A stretch of 64,000 nt of DNA, from NCBI GenBank assembly GCA_022605955.1, contig JAKCOZ010000001.1, forward strand, positions 75,274,520 to 75,338,519. The letters run 5' to 3'. Below the pieces are notes generated by a model. It worked only from the letters and a program-made list of their open reading frames with translations. It ran no database searches and was not told the origin of the DNA. This stretch comes from Rallus limicola. Taxonomy: Eukaryota; Chordata; Aves; Gruiformes; Rallidae. A program made the translations under genes and the position numbers. Below, one piece after another: positions 22,548-34,205 of this stretch. Within the stretch, counting starts at the first letter, position 1. Each line of letters opens with the position of its first letter.

Positions 22548-24540
22548 GTAAGCGATTTTGTAGACAAAAATCAGAACGTCTGTTTGACATGCAGATCTCA
22601 ACCATGCACAGAGCAAACCCTGCCAGACCACTCCTACATCCCATACAGCTACAGAATTCTCAGGAAACTACCTGCAGACAAACTGAAGTTTAACAATTTT
22701 ATCACTGGAATTCCTCCATCTTTAAAACAACAACGAACAACTCGTGGTCTGAAGTGCTATAAAAACAATTTAAGTAGAGCTACAGTTTTCCACACAATGA
22801 CCTACGCTGCACGTCAAATTATATTTGTATAATTTACTCTGCATATACAAATGTAGTACTGTTACAACAATTATGAAACCATATTAATTATGGATTAATA
22901 TTCTTTATTGGTAAACCCTTAGCTGCTAAGAGTATAAACACTTGGATATTACAGCATCACAAAAATGCGTTACTGTGCTCTCAATTTCAGAGCGATGCCA
23001 CCTGCACTGCACTGCGTTGACAGAACTCTGCCACTAGCCAAAAAAAAGCACTTTGCTGTATTCCTTAGCTAAGGCTTTATTACAGGTGCTTGCCTCTGGC
23101 AACATCTTGTGCCTGCAAGGACTTAATGAGACAGCCATGTGAGATAAACCCCAAATATTAACTGGGGGTTACTAATCGAGTATTAATGGCCTTTTAATTT
23201 TTCCACCGACAAGAAAAGCTCTCCAGCTCCCGAGGCAGATACTTGCAGCTTCTGTCTCACTGGACACCACACTGCAGAGGATGGCACAGCAGCGCATAAG
23301 CAAGATTCAGTGTCATCTTTCCCCCATTTTTGAGGGGATCAGACATTCAGTCACCTGTTGACAACTGGAAGCTTGACAGACAAAGAAGAAAGTGCTTTTC
23401 AAAAAGTAGGTTTCAGTTTATGTGCTAACACACTATTATCCTGATCCTCCTTGGCAAACCCATCTTTCCCTCCCTCTCTCTAGGCAAGGTGTGTCCAGAC
23501 TTGTTTGGTTTTTTTTAAATGTAAATTAGCCTAGATAAGACACTCTCAGGGTTCCTATCAGGCTGAAGCATCAAAATATTTTATGAGTAGCATAAAAAAA
23601 ACCCACCCTTAGTTCTGTCATGAGTCTAAAAAAAAAGTTCTTAAATAAATGTATTTAAGACAAACACATATACTACCAATTCTTGAAAGTTAAGTTTGTG
23701 CTACAATAAGTGTTACTATATGACTATTTGTTTTCTAACTACAGAAAAACAAACACAGGGTTTATTTTTGTGGCCTTTTTCCTTTTTTATTTTTAAATAG
23801 CTTGCTCCAAGGCTAATATTCAGAAAAATCCATCACCTACCTGCTCCCAGATTCTGAAATTGCCATTTCCTTTACGTTTCATAATAGCAGGTAAAAATCA
23901 ATCTCCCTGGGCAATAATCTAGCACTCCACTGCCAGCCAATGTAAATAAGAATCATACAAAGAGTGCATACAGAAAAAAGAACTGCTATCAAAAAATTGT
24001 TAGAAATACAAATACCTGAATTACATGCATACAACTATTTTAGTGCCATTACTGTACCATCATTCAAAGCTACCACCATCACTTAAAATTTCAAACATGA
24101 CATACTAAAGAACATCAAGACAAACTTCTTGCTCCTAGATACAGGCCATATTAATTCTTTCATGTTACTTTGTGGCACATTATTTTTTTTCTTCAATTTT
24201 TATCTCCTGACAAACTGTTTTAGACTTGTGTGAGCTTGAGAAGGGACTTCTGTAAGTTGACTGACAGGCATTTGAATTTCCTGTTGAGTCTAAAGACAGA
24301 AGTTACCTTTGAAGCTTATAAAAATTATTCCTTGATATGAATTTTAAAATCTAGACATTTATTTTAAACACAAGATACATATTTTCTACTCTTTTCTCCC
24401 ACCAAGGCTTAAAATCAAAAGTGAAATGTCAGCATTTATGTCTGTATGGAATATGCATTTACACAAAAGCTTTCCATTTTATTACCACAAAAGTTGCATT
24501 AACTCTGAAATATTTTACACAAATTTTAAAGTTTAGGAAC

Positions 24541-24618
24541 AACTACAGAAAGCTGAACTGATCACTACACTGGTGTCACAACTACAGAAAGCTGAACTGA
24601 TCACTACACTGGTGTCAC
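24541..24618. repeat. Perfect 39-bp tandem duplication
   Basis: The 39-base unit beginning aactacagaaagctgaactg and ending ctggtgtcac is repeated head to tail without a mismatch (24541-24579, 24580-24618). The identity implies a recent event or a tract still varying in copy number. Confidence 0.97.
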
Positions 24619-25494
24619 TTCCTGGCAACTTTCTGCTTTCAAACCATGCACAACCCATTTGTGCCTCTTCATGTATGAGTAGAGCTTACTGTGGCAACAG
24701 GTCCTAGTAGCCTAGAAATCACCTCCCAATTCCTCTTTGCTGTTGAAAGGATTTCTACTCAGGTGTCAATTTCCTTTCCCAGAATCCTTGCCAGTATGCC
24801 AGAACAATTCATATTTAAGTGATTCATATAAGCCTAACCTCAATAGTCAGTTGGAAAAACTGACTGTTTACAAGTTTATTCATGATGATGTGATGCAATA
24901 ATTAATTGTAGGAAGTACATACAAAGATAATTAACCGCTAGCCAGTCTTTTTCTTTGGCACTGCAGTATTTGGCATGGCGTTTGCAACCTCTGCTCACTT
25001 CACCTGGAAAATCTTAGTCCTGTGCCAAGGAGTCAAATATACCCTCCATTAATATTTCAAGGTGGAACATACATAACTTATTAACAGAATGATCTGAAAG
25101 AAGTAACTCGATCTGCAGTGTAAATTAACATATAAATGTGACCAAAAAAATCTAAAAAATAAATCCCATCCAAACATTTAGCTTGTACTGAAGACAGCAT
25201 CTTGTAATAGAAGATAGCCTGTGTTTATTAAGATGAATAGTAAGGGCAGGAAGGTTGTCACAGAGACAGCTCTTACCTTGACCATGTGCATCTCAAGCAG
25301 TGGAACGGACACAAGGTGTATGTATATATATTCAGAAAAAAAAAAACACAACATTTCCACATTTGTTTGTCTATGATGTCAATCTACAGTTTCGAAGATA
25401 CTGAAAAGGGACCTGCATCAACGCTTATACAAAAATCAGAATTTTCCTTTACAGTTTGGAATAAGAGAGTATGTTTCCTAGGGAAAAAAAAGAC

Positions 25495-25514
25495 TTCTTT
25501 CTTTCTTTCTTTCC
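25495..25514. repeat. (TTTC)n simple repeat
   Basis: About five TTTC units. Confidence 0.9.
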
Positions 25515-26070
25515 TTACTCTGTTCTACAGCAATAACAGAATATGTCATCATTGCAACTTATTCTCTTCCCTCTTCTGATCAGTGATTTGATTGATTCCC
25601 ACTGAGATATTCCTAAACCAACAGTGACTGTGGCCTTCACGACATGTAAACATTTGGTCAATTACAATTTATAACCCAAAGAAAGTGCAACATGTTAGAG
25701 ATGTTCATCAGGAAAGCGACACACGATCTAACGTTTGCAGCAGAGGTATTATAAAGTTATTCCATAAAGGCCAATGCTTTTACCAGTCAGTGAATTGCGG
25801 GAGATTTTAGGGAGAAGATTCAGAGTTTAAGCCTCCATTCCAGCTGCCTCCCTACCCTGTACCCTCACTTTGGTTCCTCTTCACACGCTCACTAGACCTA
25901 TCCTTTCAGCTGACTAAAATGACATGAAAACTGGTCTGTATTTCCACTTAACTTACAACCATACCTCCATCTATTAATGTAACTGCACACACGATGCAAA
26001 GCAGCACACCACAAAACCATAAAGGATTGAGATAAACTTTCCAGATTAGAGAATTAAACACTGTGACTTT

Positions 26071-26155
26071 AAAAAAACAAACCAAACCAACAACCAATCA
26101 ACAACCAAAAAACCTCCCAGACACCACAAAAAAACCCACCACAAAAAAAAAAAAA
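26071..26155. repeat. A/C-rich low-complexity tract
   Basis: Eighty-five bases with only two T and one G. The longest of the A/C tracts. Confidence 0.9.
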
Positions 26156-28038
26156 GTCAGTCACTAAGTATTTAGTCATTCCTAATTTCTGGGTTTCTCA
26201 AAGCTCAACATATGGGTCCACTACTATAAATAGTCAAACACTGCTTTAACAAATAAAAGCAGGTTTCTAAAAAGCTCAACAACTCAGGGGGATGTGTGCA
26301 TCAGGAAATAAAAACACTTTTGGCAAGAAGATATTTGCTTAATTTAACTAATTAACAGTGGTGCCTATTCATGCATGTCACGTTTATAAAAGATCAATAC
26401 TTATTTCCTTTAATTCCTCAAAATGACTTCTGAAACAGAATTAAAAGGTAGGAATTCTTTCCATATGTCATTTAAGAAACTAATGTAAGAAATATTGCTG
26501 CTGCCACCGCCAATTTGAAACAAACTCCATCATTAGCTGTAAATTTTAAGACAGACGCCAAGTTTCTTACTAACAACTTCTGCTTTGCAACAAGAATGGG
26601 AACATAATGAATCAAAATCAAGTAGAATACCATGATTTGTCCAGACGAACAGAGCTGCAATGAATCTGCCCATACCACATGCTTCTTGCTGGTCCTACCT
26701 TTTAGCTTTTTTAAGTTTAGTAATTACTTATGAATGTTCTCCTCTGTGTCTAGAGCCATAACAGACTATCCAGATCTGTCAGGTGACAGTTTAAAAAAAA
26801 AAAAAAACCAAACACAAAACACCACAAACACCTCACACCATTCTTCTTCTGACCTCGTGTGTTTTGGTTTGTCTCTGCCAATCCTGAGATGTGAAAGAAG
26901 GGGATTTGCCATTTTGTTAAGAATAATTCCAGGTAAGTTAGGGAAAACCAAACCTCATATGCTTCTTTATCACCAAAATTCAACCCAGAATGATTTTTCC
27001 AATGATAATATTACTGAACACAGAGACACAACTTACTGGCAATACACAACTATCAAGCTAAATTATAAGTCATCAATAAAACAAGATCACAACTTCTAAA
27101 ATGATAGGCTGCTGCTAATTAAAACAGTAATTTTATGAGCCAACTTGACATTTGATTTTCCACATATGTTCTTGTGATTTTAAAACTTTGATACGATTGG
27201 CAAAAAAATATCCAAATGTTTTTGTTAGCAGGAAGAACGTAATGAGCATATTTTACCTGTGTTTTCATTAAATTCCCTGAGTTGATTTGGAGACAAAAGT
27301 CAGCACTTTTGTAATGCAATGAACTATTTTCATTCAATCATTTCAAAGACATAAAAAGCAACAGTCAAAAATATTTTGCCACTTTTTCCCCCCTCACATA
27401 TACAAACCAGTTTAAAGCACACCTACCAAATGAATCCAAGTATGCTGCTCTTTTTTTTTTTCAGAAAGAATGAAAACCCTGAACATGGCAATTCCCTTCT
27501 GACATACCTACTTTTACCATGTCATCCTCTTCTATGTCTCATTAAGCTTTACCCCACATTGTGCTCCCACCTTACATTTTCGTTCTCACAGTGCATTTCT
27601 AAGCTTATGCCAAAATAAAACATCAGACTGGACACCGCCTGCATGTTTGCAAAGAGGAAAACATACTGAGAGCTTGAAATAAAGATGAAAAATGCCACCC
27701 ACTTTAACCAGTCTGGATAATCTCTGCTATTAAAGCAAGGCAATACTAATGACAGATTTCTTTTTAGATGAATGCTAGGTCTTGCATTCAAATTCGAAGC
27801 CTTGCTTGACTTCAATCGTTCGCATACAGTATTTATATATACCTAATTTACAGTACATCCATACTGCAGTCAGTACTTAGGCTTGTGCAGCAGACTAGCG
27901 TCACCTCTTACTTAGAGGTTGAGCTACTCATTCTCCTCCGAGGGCTACCACATAAAACAGGATATGAGAAAGGAAAAAAATGACTCCTCAGCTGTGGTGC
28001 TCTGAGTAAGGCGCCGAGGTGCTCTTCCCCTTGCTTAA

Positions 28039-28230
28039 ACACGTTGCTCCAATATAAGCACGTATGAGCTGAAGGAAGCTAAATCATCCAGCTCCTCCAG
28101 CGAAGCGCTGGGACAGGCAGAACAGGCAGTAAATGCTGCCATCTACCAGGAAATCGAGAATTTTCCATTTTGGCTGGCAGTAAGTAAGCAAGCAGGGAGG
28201 TGGGGAGGAGGCGGAGAAGCTGCTGGATGA
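28039..28230 (+). other. CpG-rich segment with a 63-codon open frame
   Basis: This lies within a patch (about 27940-28255) holding roughly eleven CpGs and clearly higher GC than the flanks. A plus frame is open from after a TAA at 28036 to a TGA at 28228. It has no internal ATG. It reads ELKEAKSSSSSEALGQAEQA and, further on, AAIYQEIENFPFWLA just before a perfect donor gtaagt at 28180. An acceptor-like AG ends at about 28058. The minus strand is also partly open, so composition alone may explain the frame. The patch could be an exon, an alternative first exon or a conserved regulatory element. No protein family is recognised. Confidence 0.3.
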
Positions 28231-29060
28231 ACACGGCAGCCCAACTCTTATGCGGTTGTAATCTTTAAAACATAAAAGCCATTAAATAAAACCCACAAGA
28301 AAAAAAAAAGACCCTTCAAAAAGTGGAACTCATGTCCAAGAACTGAAAGCAGAAACATAAAGCCTGGCAATTCAGCCAAGAAAAATTGCCTCTGGCACAT
28401 GGCACAAAAATCAGACACTTCCTCCAAACAGACAAAACTCCCTTAGAATCTGAAGTGATTTGATCTGAAGATGCAGAAGGAATACCCAAGACAGACAAAG
28501 CCACAGCAAAAGAGCTAGCCAGATTTTTCTGAGTGAACCTGGTGTCACCAATGTCAGTACAAGGTATTTATTTTACAAGCGAACTACAATAACACCACCA
28601 GGTCAAATTAGCATTTTATTTAATAATTCCAAGGAAACAAGGAAAAAAAGGAGTAGTATGATATAACAACATACCTCTTGCACAAAGTGATTTTTGCATC
28701 AGAAGAATGAAGACACTTAACTGTGATTGTGTTATAAAGTACTGCACTTTTTTCAAGTTTAGCTTCTGTATCAGGTTCCTTATCAGGTATTATAATGAAG
28801 GACATCATTAGCACGTATTTTAATATATACAGTGTACTGTGAAAGAGTCAACGTTTTTCCTCAGTAGAGGACAGCCTCACTGTGCACTTTTACTGAAATA
28901 GAATAATACTGATCAGATCCATATGCTTATCTCAAAATAAAATAAAATAAAAATTCCACTTCTACCAAGTCCTTCATTCAGAAGCCTAATTGCAATGAAA
29001 CAAAACAGAGTACTCTGCATGTACGGGTAGGAAGATACAAAATACAAGAACCCATTATAC
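28231..29060. other. Unassigned AT-rich DNA
   Basis: No recognisable gene or repeat beyond short A and AAATA runs. Confidence 0.6.
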
Positions 29061-29375
29061 TCAAGATATTCATAAGCTGTCTGAAAAAGCAAGTGAATAG
29101 GATAGGACTAATTTGCAATTGATACGAAATTATTCAGGACAGGCAAAATTAGATTGAAGAGAGCTGTTGAGAAAACCCACAATAGCCGGTGTCTGAGATA
29201 CAAGATAGCAATTGGAACCGAGCGCATAAATTGCAAAGGGATTCTTAAAGGGAAGAGAAGCACTGAGACAAAGATCAGGCTTGAATTATATGCTGCCTTT
29301 CAGAAAGGAGATCTACTTGGTGGTTTCAAAAAGCGTCTGCTCAGTGGTGAAGGCAAACATTTTATGAGAAACTGA
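29061..29375 (+). mobile_element. Old LINE reverse-transcriptase remnant (CR1/L3-like)
   Basis: Around 29061-29150 the sequence resembles the catalytic-box region of an old CR1/L3-type LINE: 'gatattcataagctgtctga ... atttgcaattgatacgaaat tattcagg'. The frame from 29112 reads FAIDTKLFRTGK, against the family's FADDTKLFRTVK, and stays open to the TGA at 29373-29375. The residues after the first dozen no longer resemble reverse transcriptase to my eye. The remainder may therefore be unrelated or too diverged. Catalytic FADD has become FAID. The call rests on one motif and nucleotide similarity to remembered consensus. Confidence 0.45.
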
Positions 29376-29620
29376 GAACACCAACCAACCATATTGCCAT
29401 TGAGCTCTATGAGCTGTGGAGATTCAGCCTTGTCCCCTGACTCCCAACGCTTATCGATGGACTCCACAAGGGACCATCGGAAACAGGGAACAATGGTCTA
29501 AAGAAGCTGAGGCTCAACTGAGCAGGACTCGAGCTCAGAGACTGTGGAGGAGACACACACGCCAAGTGGTTCTAATACCCCAGAAAGCTGAATATACAAA
29601 CAATACCAGGAAGTGATACT
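29376..29620. other. Unexplained CpG-retaining segment
   Basis: GC-richer than its flanks and keeps CpGs (cccaacgctt, tatcgatgg, catcgg, ctcgag, cacacgcc). The plus frame 29416-29616 begins MEIQPCPLTPNAYRWTPQ and has no recognised family. It may be part of the adjacent old LINE, another transposon or an exon. Confidence 0.35.
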
Positions 29621-32600
29621 GAAAATTACTTGTACACAGGAAGCATTCATAATTTCCTAAGATGTAATAAGTTGTAGTATTAACAGCAACTTTACTGAAA
29701 AGCAAGTTTTTTTTAAGAAAACAAACAAAAGGAACTTTAAAAAGTCCTGGATCTCCTTATCATAAAGTATTGTGAAGTGAAATGCACACACACCCCCCAC
29801 CTCATGCCCTGTCCAAATACAGAATAAGGTGCTAACAAATACCACAGCATGCTTTGGTTCAGTGTGGGTTTTTCTGCACCCACACGCTTCATAGTTACCT
29901 GCCATCCATGACACACATCTCTCTGGTCCCCGTGGTATAGTCATTCTGAAGTTATACTCTAGGTGACCACTGATTGATTTCGGTTTGTTTTTTAAACAAA
30001 ACACCCCTCCCCTCCATTTACTACACAATTAAGATTGAGCTACAAAATAACACCACTTGGACCAAACGCCCCTAAGGCAGCCTTAATGATTTTTCCACCA
30101 TAGGAACACAAGTATTAGTGTAACAGAAAAATAGAACATTTAAGATTACAATAAAATCCTACCCCTGAATAAGCATTCAGAGAACACACTAGAACTGTTT
30201 TAAAACTAATATATAATTCTTTATGAGAGCAAACTGATGCTTGTGGGGCTTTTCTCCCCTCCACACATACATTAAATCACTATTCTTGTCGTAGCATAGA
30301 ACCTGCACTCCCAATTTACTAGTTTAACAAACAAAAAATAAATCTCTTATTCCCAACAGGAATAATTCCATGCCCTAGCATAAAGTGTAATTACTAATGG
30401 CACTTCAGACTTCAAATCAAACTTCCAAAAACAGCAAGCGCTGTGATGTATCCCACAGAATATGCTTTAAAACTGCATGGACATTACATGGACCCTACAT
30501 TACATCACAGCAAGGTTAACATTGTAATACAGGCGAACTGACTGTGCTTTCCATCAAGAATTTTGCTAACAACAGATGGAAAGGAACACGTGCATAGGAG
30601 AGAGCACTAGCAGACTCTCGTTTCACAGGCAGTCTACTCAGCCATTGCTACTCATAAGAAAAACATCATTAATTCCCAAAATACAAAAATTAATTTCCCT
30701 GAAGGAACATTTACATATAAAAGCTGTGTAACCAGATGAACAAAGGAAAATCAAAAATTCAGCTCTGCGAAGAATGCTGGAAACACTTGCTCCAGCATGC
30801 AAAGCTGATTCCCAAATATGCCAGACAGTAAGCTGTATTATACCAGTTCCAATAGTTAATAACCACTGAACAGATACCACACACATACCACAGCTGCTTT
30901 GACACGCTGATATCATTACAAATGCATGCAGACTACCAACTGCATGACAGTTTTTACACAGAAGACCTCTTTCTTGTCCCAGGTCCCAAGTGGTATTTTG
31001 AGTTGTACACTACACATGACACAGGCAAACAATAGGTCTTTGGCAAGGACTTGCACCTTACCTTACACATAAGCACAGAACAGGAAGTCCTACTTCAAGG
31101 AGTAATGAAAGAGGAAAAGACAGACCAAAAGAGACAATATGCAACAGAATGCAACTGATGAATCTATTCAAGCAAAGCAAAAAAAAAAAAAAAAAAAAAA
31201 ATCCAAAAAACAAAAGAAAATCCCTCCTGAAAGTAATATGCATTTGTAAAGTCTTTCAAAACACAGAGAGCAACATAAAAGCCAACCAAAACACAGTTCA
31301 ACAAACAATGATTTAGAAAGTTTAACACATGCCTGAAGCAATGTATTAATTTGACAGCAGGAACACCGATGTTCATGTGCAGTGTATTCTTAGCCAATAA
31401 ATCTAGGCTATAGCCAGATATTTTAATACTTCCATCACATGTTTAAGAAACAACACAACAATTTGCAGGTATGCCAGCATCATAAATGTATACAGACTGT
31501 CATTGTAGTCTGTCCCATCAAGACTTATGAATCTATCGGGGACATTCTTCCTTTTAGACCAGTTTCCCCCCCAGCTCCAGCCAAAGACCATTATTTCTTG
31601 TCTTAACTACCGGAGACACGGAAAACCAATTACTCCCACTTTGCTGTAGGTGTCAACGTATTTCTGGATTTCTGCTTGCTACAGCTTTTTCTGCTGTAGG
31701 CTGTAATGTCTCCTTCCAGGTTGTGTTTCCCTAATTGACCCTCCAGTTGGCCTGCACTGTTTTTGGTATCTCAGGAAGTCTGCACTCACTGGATGTGATT
31801 TCACACGAGCATCTGACTAGTTAAGTCTTGCTAAAATATAGTACGCACATGAACTTTGCATCAACTGCACTATTTTCTAAGGTGCATTTGAGGTAACTAC
31901 TAAAGAAAGGAGAAATTTGGGAATTCTGAAATCTACTACTGCCTTTAACAAGGGCCTAATCCACTCTGATGCTGCTACAAAGGTTCCTGCTCTAATAAAC
32001 TGCACTGGGGACAACAGGACTTCACAGCCCACTATGGAATCACTGGCACATTTCATCCTCAAACAGGCACACTAAATATTTGTGTTAGGATTTTTTTTCC
32101 CCCCATATCCATCTCCTACCCCCAGTTACAAAGCTACTTGGAAAACAAACTTAAAGTATTTTATATATCAGACAAGCTTTAAAGAGTTAGGACCGTCAGA
32201 TACTACACAACTGACATAAGATCACGGGCACACATATAAACACAGGTGTGTAATAAATTCTGGAAAGAGAAGCTGACTAGCCCTCAGGATTAGGTACAAA
32301 CCACAGGACCTATGTGCTTCAACCAACAATCTTGTAGCAGAAACTTCCACCACACGTTACTAAATGCAAATGAATTCTGCTCTATTTTTAGATTATCTCC
32401 CACAAATGGCTCTGCAGCTGAGGATGCACCAATGCAGCGCACTCACAGGAAGGGGAATTGTACAGCAACATCTAAGATTCAGTTGCGAGTCTCTCCAGGG
32501 TGAATGATTCCTGGAAGAAAGAATACCAAGAAGATGTCCTCCAGCAAGGACATAAGAATTCACAAATTATTATTATAAAACTACTACATCACTGACAAGG

Positions 32601-33934
32601 AAATCGAGACACTTTACAAAGTCAATTAACGATGGATAAGCTTGAAAATTTTCTTGTAACAAGGAAAGCTTACTGGATAGTATACAGAGGCATCATCTGT
32701 GGATCTTGGAATAATACCAGCACTTTCTTTTAAATGAAGCAAAAGTGTCACTAAAATACATACAACTTGTCAATAAACTTCCCTTTTGCAGAGAAAAGCT
32801 TACTCTATCCTACAAACCCAGAAAATCTAGTCCAGTTTCCTTCCAAAGCACCAATCATTGTATCAGCATTAAAAACATTTTCTTAATCTGCACCACTCAT
32901 GTAACTGCTCTAATATTTCCTTCAGAGGTACACATGGGAGAGGTTTTTGAGGTTCCTTCCTTGCTGTTTGCTGTGAATGAAGCAGCAAGCAGCGGTAAGA
33001 GAACTGCAATCACCATGAAGCTAGTGGGCACGGTTGGGTTGGGAACAGCCCATAGACAAACGTGTTTCTAACTTCTAGATTCTAGTGCTTCAAAACTGTA
33101 GGCAACATAAAACATCACTGGTTCTAATATCTAACAAAATAAATCTCTTTACTCATCTTGTGTATTTTCTTAAAAAGAACTTGCTTTGATTATTTTATGT
33201 AAATACCAAACAACTTCCCCTTGTAACTACTGATAATCCCATGCTAAGTATATCTAATGACTACTAAATGAATTAAGATTTTTTCCAAGACTCTTTAGGT
33301 ACAACATTTTTCCAGAGGAGCAACAGTGGTACCAATCCAACTTGCATTCTACCAATACTTCAGTATGGAAAAAACCCAAACCAAACCAAACCTACTTTGA
33401 AACAAAAAGGAAGAGCACGGTTTGCCCATGGGGAGAACACTAATTCAGGATCAATTTATACACTAATATATAAACTGTTATTAACAAAAATCACATTACC
33501 TCTGTATATTTACATTTTTATGGGAGTGCTCTATCATTCTGGAAAATAGGACAAAAGTAAACACAGAAATTTTCCTGTCAGTACCAACCTCCAAAGTATT
33601 CAGAGAGCCTTTGCTGCTAAAGGCACTTCGAAGAGGATTGGTTTTAATGGGCCTTCAGCATCACTTCACTAGATATCAACTTCAACGATAGTGGAGGTTG
33701 ACCAAAGAGGTCAATCTCCAGGGCACTCCTAAGAGCGAGAGGAGTGGCTTCAGCATGGAAGCAGGAGCAAAAGTCTCAAAAGGACAAAAGCATAACCCTT
33801 CTGAAATTTAAACAATCCATTGCTAGTACCCTTCTCCTGAGATGATGGAGTGAGAGCAAGATGACAATAAAATTACAGAAAAGAAGAATGAGTTGAGTGC
33901 AAGACTGCACACCACTGGCAAGCCTGGCTTTGCA
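29621..33934. other. Unassigned AT-rich DNA
   Basis: Unique sequence with a 23-base A run (31179-31201). That run could be a retroposed tail, but no source transcript is recognised beside it. No gene is seen; the minus frame at 29657-30028 has no family features. Confidence 0.6.
31179..31201. repeat. Poly-A run (23 bases)
   Basis: Uninterrupted A. No flanking direct repeat was found to support a processed-pseudogene insertion. Confidence 0.9.
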
Positions 33935-34205
33935 ATAGGAAAAAAGAGAAATAACCTCAAATTGCACCAGGGAAGGTTTAGATTAGGAATTCGCAAAAAT
34001 TTCTTCACTGAAGGGGTTGTCTAGCATTGAAACAGGCTGCCCAGGAAGGTGGTTAAGTCACCATCCCAGAAGGTATTTAAAAGACTGTTAGATACAATGC
34101 TTAGGGACATCGTTTAGTGGTTGAACTTGGCAGTGCTATGTTAACAGTTGGATACAATGTTCCTGAAGGTCTTTTCCAACCAAAACGATTCTACAATTCC
34201 ATGAT
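33935..34205 (+). mobile_element. CR1 LINE 3' fragment, sense orientation
   Basis: The plus strand follows a CR1 3' end closely. It runs 'aaataacctcaaattgcacc', 'gggaaggtttagattaggaa', 'tttcttcactgaaggggttg', 'gaaacaggctgcccaggaag'. It then reads 'cgtttagtggttgaacttgg' and 'gaaggtcttttccaacca', and finishes 'cgattctacaattccatga'. These are the 3' end of the coding region and the 3' tail. The left end is approximate; the region 33640-33934 is not clearly CR1. Confidence 0.87.

Larger units (their letters stand above)
19466..24540. other. Unassigned AT-rich DNA
   Basis: Mostly unique sequence. It holds an A/C tract (20494-20552) and an ambiguous splice-flanked open segment (22461-22547). The long plus-strand frame 22356-22832 has no family resemblance. 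Confidence 0.55.
24619..28038. other. Unassigned AT-rich DNA
   Basis: Unique sequence with a small 8-bp-stem hairpin (24845-24865), a TTTC run (25495-25514) and an A/C tract (26071-26155). The frame at 26734-27099 begins with low-complexity sequence and is not recognised as a gene. Confidence 0.6.

Noticed and set aside
22356..22832. 158-codon plus frame, the longest outside repeats after the CR1 frames
   Set aside because: No recognisable domain. It has a biased, unstructured composition, and frames of this length occur by chance in 64 kb of DNA. Only its splice-flanked part (22461-22547) was kept as a weak candidate.
31058..31201. Possible processed pseudogene ending in a 23-base A run
   Set aside because: No flanking direct repeats and no recognisable transcript sequence upstream of the A run.
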